DNA from: Scenedesmus sp. ARA3
Lineage: Eukaryota > Chlorophyta > Chlorophyceae > Sphaeropleales > Scenedesmaceae
Assembly: GCA_004335835.1 (NCBI GenBank)
Contig: RWJK01001969.1
Location: forward strand, 41,327 to 89,719
Reading direction: 5' to 3'
Length of the DNA: 48,393 nt
Shown here: piece after piece, positions 32,271-42,439 of the stretch
Layout: each line of letters opens with the position of its first letter
Position numbering within the stretch: the stretch's first letter is position 1
The notes under the pieces: model-generated
The model's input: the letters and a program-made list of their open reading frames with translations, nothing else
Databases searched by the model: none
Told to the model about the DNA's origin: nothing
Translations under genes and position numbers: made by a program

Positions 32271-32771
32271 GCGTTACTGCGGCAGCAGCAGCAGCAGCAG
32301 CAGCGAGCGCAAGCGCCCGTGCAGCCACACATTGTATATGGCTCATTTGCAGTGCATATGGCAGCGCAGCTCAGTGCTGCCTGCAGCATGTCTTTCTAAA
32401 CAGCGCAGCCCTTTGGGGTGGACATTCTACGACGCAGGCACACAGCAGCCCCACCACCCACTGGTCCTGTGAGCAGTGTGTCACGCCTCTGTGCCGCTGC
32501 TGTTCCCTGTGGTTGCCCTGCCACACTTTTGATGCTGCCGCAGATGCTGTATGCGGAGCTGCTGTGGGTTGACCGGCTGGGCATGTATGTGCGCGCCGAG
32601 GTGCTGGGCCGGCAGCCTGCCGTGGTGCGCGTGCCCTTCCACCGGCCTGTGCTTGACGAGCGCGATGCGCGCAGCGTGGTGACGATGGCGAGTCATATCA
32701 GCTGGGAGGCGGACCGGAAGTATGTGCCGCCGCCGCTGCCTACACCTACACCGGCCGGCAGCAACAACTAG
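28686..32771 (+). CDS. Plastid-targeted FMN-binding split-barrel protein with DUF2470 domain, 287 aa
   Basis: Exons: 28686-28860, 29542-29843, 31396-31493, 32128-32188, 32544-32771 (TAG 32769-32771). GT-AG junctions all keep frame. The N-terminus MQSQQLLAAGRSRPCLGVAL, rich in Arg/Ala/Ser and poor in acids, looks like a chloroplast transit peptide. Residues about 45-160 form a pyridoxamine-phosphate-oxidase-like split barrel: TARTVADLCTEGSLCTVTAD, LPLAVPVAYSLDAAGNPVL, RRCSLLVQP. Residues about 170-275 fit DUF2470: EEYHAAEPDLLRQSASTLIN, ERAEDIYRIVALQLG, LLWVDRLGMYVRAEV, RVPFHRPVLDERDARSVVTM. This order matches the plant glutamyl-tRNA-reductase-binding/PGR7-type proteins, which regulate tetrapyrrole synthesis or heme-related processes in plastids; which member it is cannot be told. 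Introns 2 and 3 hold many partial exon copies. Any of these could be alternative exons, but the listed path is the only one I found that keeps the full conserved domain. Confidence 0.9.
29417..29458 (+). repeat. Short direct duplication before the second exon
   Basis: CACAGTCCCTCACAACGCG occurs twice in direct order in intron 1 of the FMN-binding protein gene. Confidence 0.95.
29479..29520 (+). repeat. GCC/GCT triplet tract before exon 2
   Basis: Tandem CCG/GCC units pass into CTG units, about 21 bases upstream of the exon 2 acceptor (CAG at 29539-29541). Confidence 0.9.
29947..30900 (+). repeat. Six echoes of the 3' part of FMN-binding-protein exon 2
   Basis: The exon end around 29783-29843 (encoding SCLVTLAVDGATYYGGLDA) and its donor GCG-GTGAGT recur at about 29947-30070, 30158-30230, 30328-30452, 30508-30572, 30667-30735 and 30835-30898. 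The first three and the donor-flanking intron sequence are close copies. The fourth has an in-frame TAA inside the exon-like part, the fifth and sixth carry frameshifting changes. None has the first half of the exon or an original acceptor. Confidence 0.93.
30937..31375 (+). repeat. Three echoes of FMN-binding-protein exon 3 start
   Basis: Copies of the acceptor region and first half of exon 3 (AAHGLAVPGEEYHAAEP) lie at about 30937-31010, 31181-31255 and 31288-31365; the functional exon is at 31396. After the shared block the echoes run into a common tail (CCTTGTTCATGTGGCAACTC) instead of the exon's PDLLRQSAST codons. Confidence 0.92.
31836..32127 (+). repeat. Tandem array repeating the start of FMN-binding-protein exon 4
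   Basis: The unit is a CTG tract, an acceptor (TGCAG) and the first codons of exon 4 (SERAEDIYRIVALQ). It begins at 31893, 32012 and 32128, a period of 116-119 bases. Only the last copy continues into LGVPLIE and a donor. The first two share the tail AACACTGCTGTGATTACATG. The second copy has His and Asn changes in DIYRI. Confidence 0.93.
32203..32312 (+). repeat. CAG triplet tract after the exon 4 donor
   Basis: Long CAG runs with GTTGTGG and GTTACTG interruptions, starting 15 bases after the donor at 32189. They read as poly-Ala or poly-Gln but lie in an intron. Confidence 0.93.
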
Positions 32772-34019
32772 GCGTGACGCGCTGCGGGGTGGTTGTGGTT
32801 GCGCGCAGCGAGTGGGGGTAGTTGTAGCTTTCGACGTTGTTGACCTATAGTGAGGTCTGCATGTGGTGTGCATGGCATCAGCCGCTCAATGGGTTGTGGC
32901 CCACAACCCGTCGGCGGCTGGCTGTTGTATTGTTATCTGCGATGATGTTGGTATTGGCGCGCTGTGTGGCAGTCGGCGGAATCGCAGCACCAAGCATGTA
33001 TGCAGGGGCGAGGGCATGGCTGCGGCCTGTCAGTGCAGAGTCATGAGCACGGCTGCCTGGTGTGTGGTGTGCCCACATCAGCAGTTTCACTGCAAGTTTA
33101 TTGCGTTTGCCAGAGCTAGCAGCTGCCAGGTTGTGCTCAGCCTGAGCACTGAGTGCTGCAGAGTATGGGATAAACATGATAAACGTGTAGCAAGATGTCA
33201 TTGCCAACATCGTTGGCCGCGTGCCAAGGCATGCATTGGTGCTGCCTGCATGCGCTGCCTGCATGCCGGCTGCTGGCCTGGCTTCCAACATCCATGCGTT
33301 CATTGCAATGCGCAGTTGCGCAGCGTTGATGTTGCACACCAAACAGTGTGTTGCTGATGGATGGCCTACAGGCTGGCTGGGCTTGAAACTCTTTGTGGCT
33401 GATCTTTAGTTGTGCAACACTCCAACTCCTGAAGGCACTGCGGATGCTGACAGTAGTAGCCTGAGTGTAGCATACGAGCATCTGCTTGGAGACTGTTACT
33501 TACTAAATTTTCGAATCATCCCACATCAACGTGCAGGCGTGCTGCCCCTACCCCTAGACACGCTGGCTTGCTACAGTGTACGTCGGACCTCCACACTTGG
33601 TGCCAGCAGCATCAGCCACTGACCGTCACAAATACTGACTGTGCCACAGCTGTGGGCCACCACAAACACACATATCAACACCGTCAACAGTGTCATAGTT
33701 GGTGACTGACCCGCCCGTCACTTTAGAGACCAGCTGTTCTCGCCAGCCAGCCATTGCAACAAGGCTCATGCCCTGCTCCATGCAACAGCTCAGGCAGGCC
33801 GCGGCACCCTTTTGATGTTGAAAGCATTTGACTTTCATGTTGAAAGCATTTTGACAAAAAAAACGTGCAATGGTATGTCCCTGATGCCAGCCTAGGCTGA
33901 ACCAGAGATGGCAACATGCAGCACACTCTATGCATCCAACGGTAAACGAAGTGCAGCCACACCTGGCACGATGGTTGCTGCAAGCAGGGGTGCAAGCAGA
34001 ACCCCCTAAAACGGTCATG
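32772..34019. other. Intergenic region between convergent genes
   Basis: No gene recognised. It should contain the 3' untranslated regions of the FMN-binding protein and SLBP genes. No TGTAA was seen soon after 32771 on the plus strand. Confidence 0.5.
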
Positions 34020-34024
34020 TTACA
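34020..34024 (-). terminator. TGTAA polyadenylation-signal candidate for SLBP
   Basis: Minus-strand TGTAA, 233 bases downstream of the SLBP stop codon. Distance and orientation are plausible; use is inferred. Confidence 0.45.
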
Positions 34025-34256
34025 AGCCCCTGCAATACTACCACAGTGGACCTGCAGCGAGTATGGCACCAGCTGCGCAACTCTCAATTCCACCTGCACC
34101 TGCACCACGCTTAGCGTACAGTTGTACGCTGCTGGCAGCAGCTGCCAGTCTCCGCAGACTGCATCATCATCAGCGAAAGCATACAGCAGGCCCTGCCACG
34201 AGTGCATGATTCCAGCAGCACTGCTTGGTACTCTCGGCGAACAGCAGCAGGTAGCC

Positions 34257-36411
34257 TTAGCAGTGCTTGGACGGCCGGCTGTCCACATCAGCCTGCAACA
34301 CACAGCAGCAATGGCAGCACCGCATCAGCAGGCAGCGCCACAGAACTTGGACGATAGGTAGCCTCACCGAAATGTGGACCACAGCAGATATGCAAGCCGC
34401 GTTCAGTGCACTGATGGCGTCTTCTGCATGCATTGCATGAGCTACAAAGCAGCAGCACCAGCGCAAACTATCGGCCAGGGCAAAACACCATGCGTTGCTG
34501 CTCACCTGGCTGCTGCTGCCGCGCTTGGCTGGCGTCAGCTGCCTACTGCTGCCAGCCGCCAGGTCACCAGCAGCAGCCGCACAGTCAGGGGGCCTCCTGC
34601 CCGCCCCCTCAGCAGGCAGCCCATCCTGCATCTCACGCTGCTGCTGCTGCTGCTGCTGGCTGCCGCCCTTGTAACTCGAACCGCCCCTGCTGCTGCTGCT
34701 GCCCCGGGGACCAGCAGACGGCCTACCGCTGCCGCTGCCATGGCGGTGCTCCTGGCTGCTGCGCGCTGCGCTGCGGCTGTTGTGGCTGTTATAACTGTTA
34801 TATCGTGGCGGCTGGCCATACTCGCGCTCGTGATCTGCACCCGACTCGCCCCTGGCAGCACCCGTGTCATCCCTGCTGCTCTTGTGGCTGCTGCTGTGGT
34901 GCGCGATGCGCCGTGCCCCACTGCTGCCGCCCCCGCTGCGCTGCACCTCCTCCCTGCGGCCGCCGTGCCTGTGCTGCTGCCTGTCGCGCTCATCAGCCTG
35001 CTGCTGCTGCTGCTGCGTCGGGCTGTGCTGCGTGGCCACTGGCGCTGCCTGCTCCTGCCTCTGCTGGCTGGCAGTGTCGTCCTGCCGCATGCTGCTGCTG
35101 CTGCTGCTGTGCTGCGGCTTGGCGGCGCGGCGCTTGTTGGCTCTCCAGCGGTTGCTGTTGGCGGCTGCTGCACGCGGCGCATCAGGCATGGCGGGTGCAG
35201 CATCCACCTGCAGGTGATAGGGGACGGACAAGCGGGACGCATCAAGACCAGCAAGCAACAGCACAGCAGCATGCGTGCAGTGACGCAGATGGCTGCATAA
35301 GCTGTTGTGGCGAAGGCATGCATAGTATGGTGTGCATGGTGCCAGCCGCTGGGTGCTCCCTGCGCTGCCGCAGCAGCATGCAGGTGCACGGCCCACCTGC
35401 ATGTCTGCGGCAGCTGCTGCTGCGCTGCTGTCGCCTGCTGCTGCTGCTGGCGCTGGCGCCTCCACATTGTCAAACTTGTGCAGGTGGCGCCTCCAGGCCT
35501 TCACCTGCAGGGCAGCAGCAGCAGCCACGGGGACACGCACACAAGTGTTGGCGGGCACGGTATTCATTACAATCGTTACGCTTACCTTTGTTTGTCGCTG
35601 TCCTATTTGTATTTGTCATTTGCCGGCCACTTTGCTGAATCGCTTACATGCCAAATGCAACCTGTCTGTCAACAACGGGCATCAGGATTGAGCTGCAACA
35701 TGGCACACAGCAGGTATAGTCACCAGCACAGTTCGGCGGTGCACCATGCAGCAGCACACATGCTGAGCGACGGAGTGCTGCAACATTTTCAAGTACAGCA
35801 GACGGTTATGCAATGTGTGGCAACAGCAGCAGCAGCAGCAGCATCAGCCACTCACGATGCCGTCCCAGGTGCGCTTGCTCATCTTGCGAGTGATGTCTGG
35901 TGTCGGGGGGTCGTGCTCCTTGCCCCGCAGCTTACGCTTGTGCCTGTGAAGCAGCAATAGACGGTGCCATTTCAGCGATCTCTTGCACACCTTAGCATCT
36001 GCTGTGGAAGGCTTATGCCATACACAGCACCAAAGCGTGCTGCAATGAGCTGGCTGCTGCTGTGTTGGGTGGTGCTGCCGCTGCATGCTGCAAGGCACTC
36101 ACTTTGGCACCGCCTGCAGGTACCTCTCGTAGCCCAGGGTGTTCTTGCCGAAGTCTATCTGCTGCTGCCGTGCCATGAGGCGCTTGGGGTCGTTTTCAAA
36201 CTCCTCATCCCCATCTGCTGCTGCTGCCGGTTCTTCATCCTCCGCATCGCTGATGTCACCCCAGCGAACACCTGTGCAGTTATGTAAACATAGCTCAGCA
36301 CTACCGATGATGTTCTGGGACAGAGAGCACGTGAGAGTCCCCAGACTGCTCACCATCAGGCAGGAGCGGGACAAAGCCACTTTCCGTAAATGCCTCTGCA
36401 TGTGCTGCCAT
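34257..36411 (-). CDS. SLBP: Histone RNA hairpin-binding protein (SLBP), 386 aa
   Basis: Binds the 3' stem-loop of replication-dependent histone mRNAs and directs their processing and translation. Exons (right to left): 36411-36354, 36271-36103, 35943-35856, 35504-35397, 35207-34506, 34292-34257 (TAA), all GT-AG and in frame. It starts MAAHAEAFTESGFVPLLPDG. The RNA-binding domain spans residues about 47-117: NDPKRLMARQQQIDFGKNTL, GYERYLQAVPK, the TP motif as PPTPDI (T90), MSKRTWDGIVKAWRRHLHKF. About 70 residues is the usual domain length. Compared with the animal TPNK motif, Thr and Pro are kept but Asn-Lys are Asp-Ile. The 270-residue tail is Ser/Gln/Arg/Gly-rich (for example REYGQPPRYNSYNSHNSRSA) and not part of the known domain. 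The short last exon (ADVDSRPSKHC) is the least certain. Chlorophycean algae have stem-loop histone mRNAs, so the gene fits the lineage. Confidence 0.93.
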
Positions 36412-38603
36412 GTTGAACTGAAAAAGGTAGAACAGATTGGTTTCGAAGCTCTCAGAGTCCTTCCCGGGGGTAGGAACAGACGGTGCAAGCAGCAAAGCAA
36501 CACGGAAGCGGGTGCGGCAGGTATCGTGTTTGCAGTGTTAGGTCGCGGCAAAGGAGAGACTTACACTTCAGAGTATAAGGTTTATTCAAAGCAAAGCGTG
36601 GCTACTCGTCAAAAGCATCATTGCGGATGTCAGGTTTCAAAGCAGTTCAAATGCTGTGGTGCAGGGTTCGAATTCAAACCTTCCTTCAACACATTTCCTG
36701 CAGTACTTCTGAACTGCTGCATTCCAATCCTGCTGTTTTGGGTGTATACAGTTGCAGTTGCGGGCAACTCTGTTCCATGCAGTGATGGGCAAAACAACAC
36801 CACACATTGGCCCGTCACAGTCTGAAGGTGTTGAAGCACACAGCCTCCGCCACTGGTCATCCTGGCAAGTCGTTTCTATTGCCCTTTGAGCTCCTCGTTG
36901 TATTCAAGGGATATAACGTGCAAGCAGGTCAATCATTGCAAGTATAATGCAGCATAACATCGTTCTGATGTCCAACAGCCAGTTACAAAGCCATCAGCCG
37001 GCCGGCGGCCCATGGGCAGCACTTCTGCTGCACAACTAGTAGTGTGCGCACTGGCACGTGCCATCACACCAACCACAGATAAGATACGAAGGTAAGGCAC
37101 ACGATAAAGGGCATAGCGATGCCAGTGACTTCACAAACTACCAAATATAAACACAGAACAACGCTTTTCTTGCCAGCAGTACATCCATCATTGGTTTGGC
37201 GATGACAAGCTCGTGTACAGTCACAAACCATTACCACACCCCATCACAGTGCACTAGCAGTGCCGCGCGTCCTGGCAACTGCTGGATGCCCCATGCCCTG
37301 CTGAAATATACACATCACACCAACAAGCTCCTACCACACCTAAGCCATCTTGTGGCACAAACTAAATCACCTCCAGATGGCGAGCCATGACAGCAGCTGG
37401 GCGTATGCACGATGGTGTTGTTATGCTGCGTGCACCATGCTTTCAAATGCCTGGCAGAGAGCAGCTGCTGGCTGCCTGCAAGGTGGCTTGCACCTTGCAG
37501 CACTAGCGTCTCACATGTGCTGCCCCTGCCGCATCTGCAATGATGCTATATAGAGCGAGCAGATGCACTGCACTGCTTGCAGCGCACGAAAAGCAATGAA
37601 CGGCACTGAATGCGGCCCGCAGCGCGGGCATAAACACAACAGAGCATCACAAGTTCACGATCAGTGTGTGAACAGTGCAACACTAGCCAGCCACAGCCGC
37701 TCTGCCAGCACCAATGTGCAGCAACACAGGTGCTAGCCACACACGGCAGCAATCTCTATGCAAGCTGCTGCAAGGCGGCCCCACGGCCAACACAAATGCT
37801 CTAAAAAAGAGAGATGACAGGCGAAGCAAACGGGTCGTATGTGCGTTGAACAGTGTCAGCGGACCTGCAGTAATAAACTACCCTACCCTATAGGCTGTGC
37901 AGGCGGGCCAGCAGCGGCCAGCTGCCCGCACTGCACACACCAGTTGGGCCCATGCACATGCATGCATGCATGCAAACACGCCTAGCTATGTACGGTTATA
38001 ACACATGCACACCCAGGCGCTGCAATAAGCCAGGCGGCAGCCCCACTGAAGCTACAGCCAGCTACAGCCAGCCAGCTACAGCCAGCCAGCTACAGCCAGC
38101 CAGCTACAGCTAGCCAGCTGCAGCCAGCCAGCTACACACTGAAGCGGCAGTCAGCCAGCAGCCACTGCCACCGCTGGCTTGTTGCAACAGCCCCCTCTCA
38201 GGCAGATCATTTGCACACACACCCGCACACTGTGCATTGTGCACACGCACATTTGCATCAACAGATCCAAGTGCATTCGCAAGTCTCAACCAAGGCTGAT
38301 CAACGTACATACGCCACAACTGCCCTGACATGCATAGGCCAGCTGCCAGCGCCAGAGAGTTCGACTCCTGACTGCCAACCGCAGATGCTGGCACTGCTGC
38401 AGCGGCGCCGCCTGCCGCTGCCACGGCCGCCAGCAGCAGCACAGCACAGCACAGCTGTGCAGCCGCTGATCGCCCCCTGAGCCGCTGCAGCCAGCACACG
38501 CGCACGACTCTCGCTGCGCACGGGACTGTCGATGCACACCCTGCGCAGCTGCTCAGCCGCACATGCCCACATGTCGCAGCAGCACATCATCTAAACCAAT
38601 CAT
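36412..38603. other. Upstream region of SLBP and gene-poor interval
   Basis: The SLBP promoter should lie just right of 36411. Nothing else was recognised except the minisatellite at 38051-38136. A T-arm-like GGGTTCGAATTCAAACC at about 36665-36681 has no matching tRNA A box or acceptor stem. Confidence 0.5.
38051..38136. repeat. Minisatellite with GCTACAGCCAGCCA-like unit
   Basis: About six units built from AGCTACAGCC and AGCC blocks (10-14 bases each), with the last units diverged. It lies downstream of the four-helix membrane protein gene. Confidence 0.9.
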
Positions 38604-39778
38604 CTAGATGTTAGGCCCGCTCAGGTATGAGCCTGCATTGCCGCCGCCCTGCTTGCTGCCGCCGAATCGGCCCAGCATGTAAGGCCGTGCCGCCACCTCC
38701 TTCCCCAGCTCCACTGCGGCGCTCGGCGCGCGGCTGTTGTTGCGCAGCCCTGCCTTCTCCACGTCATTCTGCTGCCCCTTCTTGCTGAACTTGCGGCAGC
38801 AGGAGAAGCCGATGCGCAGCATATGCACCACAAACAGCGCTCCAAACAGCCCTGAGGTAGCCCAGCACAGCAGCACGACTGCGTTGCGCCACTCGCTGCC
38901 TGGGATGGCTGGCCGCGCGCTGTTGGCTGCCCTGGTGTGTGCGGCCGTGATGAATCCGGCCACTAGCCACCAGCCGCAGGCCAGTGCGGTGAATACAGCG
39001 TCCATGACCTTGCCACAGCCGCACATGTTGCAGGTGATGAGCTGCGAGGCAGCAGCAGCAGCGCAGGCGCAGCAGCGGCAGCAACATGGTTGGAGACACG
39101 AGGTGACTCAGCGACTGCGGTATCGTGTTGCTAGACATTTCAGCTGGCAGGGACGGCCCGTATGCATTGTGCTGCTGCTGACAACTGGTGCTATGAGCAA
39201 CATGAGCTTATACTTGCGCACGTGCGAGCCCACTACCCTGCTGCCCACGCTGTGCTGCTGCTCACCTGCAGCAGGCCAATCAGGATGGTGAGCACGATGC
39301 TGACTGCTCCCACTGCATAGATGTAAGTGCAGACTGACATGTTCTTGGGGTCAGCACTGGCCAGGCAGAACTTTTGGTTGAGCTTCCACACATCCTGCAG
39401 GGACTGAACATTGCCCAGGTTGATTGCAGTGATCGCGATCACTGCCACCGCTGTTCCAGTCTGTAAGAAACAAGGCAGCAAGATCGGGTAAGTAAGTCGG
39501 AGAGTCTGAACTTTGTGTGAGTGGCGCTCCCACCTACCCTCCCTATGGCCTTCATGCTGCACACACAGCCCCAGCTTGTATATTCATGCAAGAATATTCG
39601 CATTATCTTGACCAGCAATATGAGCAGGTGGGAAGCTCGCTTAGGCCTTCGATTCCGAGGACCCGCGACATGCACGAGGTGCAGCATCGGAGTAAAGTGC
39701 TGGCTAGAACAACGCAGACGCCTCGCGCACCTGCAGTAGGCTAAGAACTGCAACCAAGCATGCCGTTGCCGCCCTCAT
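38604..39778 (-). CDS. Small four-helix membrane protein (MARVEL/CASP-like topology), 226 aa
   Basis: Exons (right to left): 39778-39731, 39460-39266, 39041-38604 (TAG 38606-38604). All junctions are GT-AG and phase 0. The protein starts MRAATACLVAVLSLLQTGTA and has four hydrophobic segments: about residues 5-30, 60-82 (YIYAVGAVSIVLTILIGLLQ), 90-115 (VFTALACGWWLVAGFITAAH) and 130-155 (NAVVLLCWATSGLFGALFVV). A hydrophilic Cys/Lys/Gly-rich tail follows. Both loops are short with an internal Cys pair region (NQKFCLASADPKN...VC). The four-helix layout and size resemble MARVEL-type or tetraspan proteins of the endomembrane system, but no signature proves the family. Short first exon (48 bases). 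Confidence 0.82.
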
Positions 39779-40299
39779 GGTCGCCGCGGCAAACTATTGT
39801 TGTTGCACTGCTGCTGCTGCAAAGGAAGCAAGCGTGTAAGTGTGTCTCGGGATGTGCACAAACCAATTTGTAATAGCAGTCGCTCTATGAATCGTGCATG
39901 TGCTGCAGAAGGCAGCCACCATGACGAGCGTCAATAGTTACTAGCACTTGAGACCTCCAGGTGGGTCCCAGCCATCGCGAAATCACGTTCGCGCACAGTC
40001 ATGTACCATAAAATCGCAACAAACAACTTTGACAACAGCAATAATTCGCCCAACCTCGTCCTGCAGTCATAAATCGCCATTTTGGCACTGCAGTACGGCC
40101 ACACCTGCCACTCACCCTTGCACCTGCATGGTGCTGCCACCGCCAGGGCTAGGACAACAAAAATAGAACGCCAGCCATCATGTATGCACGATGCATGCAT
40201 ATGTAGTACCAGTCGCAAGGCAAGGCACTATGCTCAAAGCACTACAGTGAGGCTACAGAACTTCACAGACAATCCTGAAGCATGCAAGGGATGCATACT

Positions 40300-40318
40300 C
40301 CCGCCTTGGCAAGGCGGG
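40300..40318. other. Perfect GC-rich inverted repeat
   Basis: An 8-base perfect stem (CCCGCCTT / AAGGCGGG) with a 3-base GGC loop. It lies in intergenic DNA with no nearby stop codon, so no role is assigned. Confidence 0.85.
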
Positions 40319-41791
40319 TAATAGCAATGCCAGCCGCACCATGCACCCAGCACAATCCTAGCGCACGCTGTTGGTACGCTGCAGGCCCACAGCACGCAGC
40401 ACTCTACTGTCAACCCCCAGCAGCACACATATGAGAAGCGCGCAAGAACAGCTGCCATACACATGCATCATGCTCATTTCGTGGCAAGTGACGCTGGACT
40501 CACAGACAGACAGGCAAGTGTAGCTCAAGCAACATTCCAACCTGAGCTGTGCCTACCAGGCCGGCATAGCAACTGGCATTGCCAGGCTGTACCCCAACAG
40601 CAGAGCAACACGACCAGTGGATAATGCAGAACTACCCCTGGCACCCTGACTGCAAGCTAATATGGGTTCCGCGGTGCGGGGCCCTGCAAGCGCACTTTGC
40701 ATCAAACAACAGCACCTGACCGCCATGCACGACACAGTGACCAAATGGGCGCAAGCATGCATTGAATGTTTCGAGCAACAAGTGCCAGTGCTCTCAAGTT
40801 ACTACCATGCACAACAGAGTGATGCGCTGCACACCCAGCCGCTGCTGTGGCAGCACCGCAGGCACAGCCGGGAACGTCGCACACACGCAAAGGATTTGCT
40901 TCGCATCATGATGGCGACTGCAAGCATTGCTAAACATGCATTCACGGCAGTTTTGAACGTCATTCTCCGATTGAAACCGTCTCAGCGATGCACTGTGGCG
41001 CACCAATCCTGGCGCCCGCAGTCCACCGCAAACTGTCCTTCCAGCCGGCCCAGCAAGTTGCTGGACTGGCCTTTTTTTTGCTCATCACCAGCACCAACAG
41101 CCAGAAAAAGTGGCAATTCGGCCACGCTGTGGCCAGATGCCAGCATGCATCCTCGCAATCATCCTAACTGTCATCATTCTACATGTATGGCACCCAGCCG
41201 CTGCTATACACCCATCCCCCCCTGCTGCTCAGAAAATGCATGGCAGCAGCAGAGCGGGCACCACTCTGCTGCTATGCCGCTGTCGTGCAGCCAGCAAGCA
41301 GCACGGACACGGCAACAGTGCTCGCTCCAAGCGCACATAAGCAACAACGCTGATGCGACAGCTCAACCTGCGTCAACCTGACCCAAGCACCCATCCAACA
41401 AGCCTGCAACCAGGCTCTTGCAAATAGCAGCTGCCACCTCATGTAGCTGCCTAGCGCGTGCGGCCTCATCAGGACAGCACCATGCAGCACAACTGCAAGT
41501 GCAGCAATCGCCATCAAAATCAAAATTTGTGCTGCTCCATGGCCTGCAGGCTGTGCAAGCCAGGCAGCACCAGCAGCAGCAGCAGCAGCAGCAGGCAGCT
41601 TGCGCTGTTCAAAATTGCAGCCAGAAGCCGCCAGAAGCCGAAAACTGCGCCATCGGTACCAGCAATTATCACCACCACCCCCATGCCAACCCTGCCACCA
41701 TTGCCATGTCCTCCTCACCCTCGTAGCCGCCATCCTGTATGCAGGAGACAGGTCACCCACACGCCTGCAACTCCATTGTCCCCCCCCCCCC

Positions 41792-41793
41792 NN
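41792..41793. other. Undetermined bases (NN) in a poly-C run
   Basis: Two N interrupt a run of C. This reflects an unresolved homopolymer length, not biology. Confidence 0.99.
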
Positions 41794-42198
41794 CCCCGCC
41801 CTCGCAGGCCCATCCACCTCCGTGCCTGCTGCCTCACACCACAACCAGAAAACAGCTGTGCACTCTGCCCAGCACACAGTCCTGTATGCAGGAGGCAGCA
41901 CCACGACAGCTCAGCCCACATCCCCTGCCGCCAATGCCGACCCTCCTCCCCGCCCTGCCCCAGTCACCTCCCTGCCTGCTGCCTCATACCAAACCACCTT
42001 TGCTGTGCACACTGCCCAGCACACAACAGCCTGACAGACCCAGCACCACGCAATCACACCGCCTCACAAACATGGCCAGTCCCCACAACTGAGCAAACGC
42101 GCATGCCAGCCAGCCCCCTCAGCCCACATCTGCAGTAGCAGCAGCAGCAGCAGCAGCCCTGCCTTATGCCAGCCCACACAGCCCAGGCCCACCGCACA

Positions 42199-42311
42199 CT
42201 GCTGCTCAGCAGCAGGTGCAGCGCTGTCACCAGCAGCAGCCACAGCAGCAGCAACAACCGGCCCGCCGCCGCCCACTGCTGCTGGTGCCTGCCAGTGCCA
42301 GCTTGTCTGCC
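42199..42311 (-). repeat. Echo of the terminal exon of the coiled-coil gene, in its 3' flank
   Basis: On the minus strand this repeats the last exon segment at about 42437-42550 (KMALAGTISKCV through GGGGPVVAGAAADSAAAAEQ and beyond the stop). It has substitutions and an internal shift that break the frame, and it lies about 130 bases downstream of the real stop. Confidence 0.85.
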
Positions 42312-42439
42312 CTGACTCATGCCAACCCACACAGCCTGCCCGCTCACCGCCGCAGCAGCAGCAGCACTGTCAGCGCCGCCTGAGCCGGCAGCAGCCGAGC
42401 CACCCCGCCCCAGGCCAAGCCTCACCACCGGCCGGCTCT

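Larger units (their letters stand above)
39779..42198. other. Intergenic region with diverged tandem sequence
   Basis: The part near 39779-40000 should hold the promoter of the membrane protein gene. No further gene was recognised. From about 41680 to 42060 there are imperfect repeats with blocks CTGCCTGCTGCCTCA, TGCCCAGCACACA and TGTATGCAGGAG, each unit about 170 bases. NN in a C run at 41792-41793 marks an unresolved homopolymer. Confidence 0.55.

Noticed and set aside
34433..35638. Plus-strand frames of 308 and 401 codons
   Set aside because: They are antisense to the SLBP tail exon and flanking introns and encode Cys/Ala-rich sequence produced by complement CAG repeats.
36600..36700. Possible tRNA, from GGGTTCGAATTC near 36665
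   Set aside because: No D-arm consensus or matching acceptor stem; the block is better read as a short palindrome.
38051..38136. Minisatellite as a transposon end or origin
   Set aside because: Only short AGCC/ACAGCC units are present, with no terminal inverted repeats, target duplication or open frame nearby.
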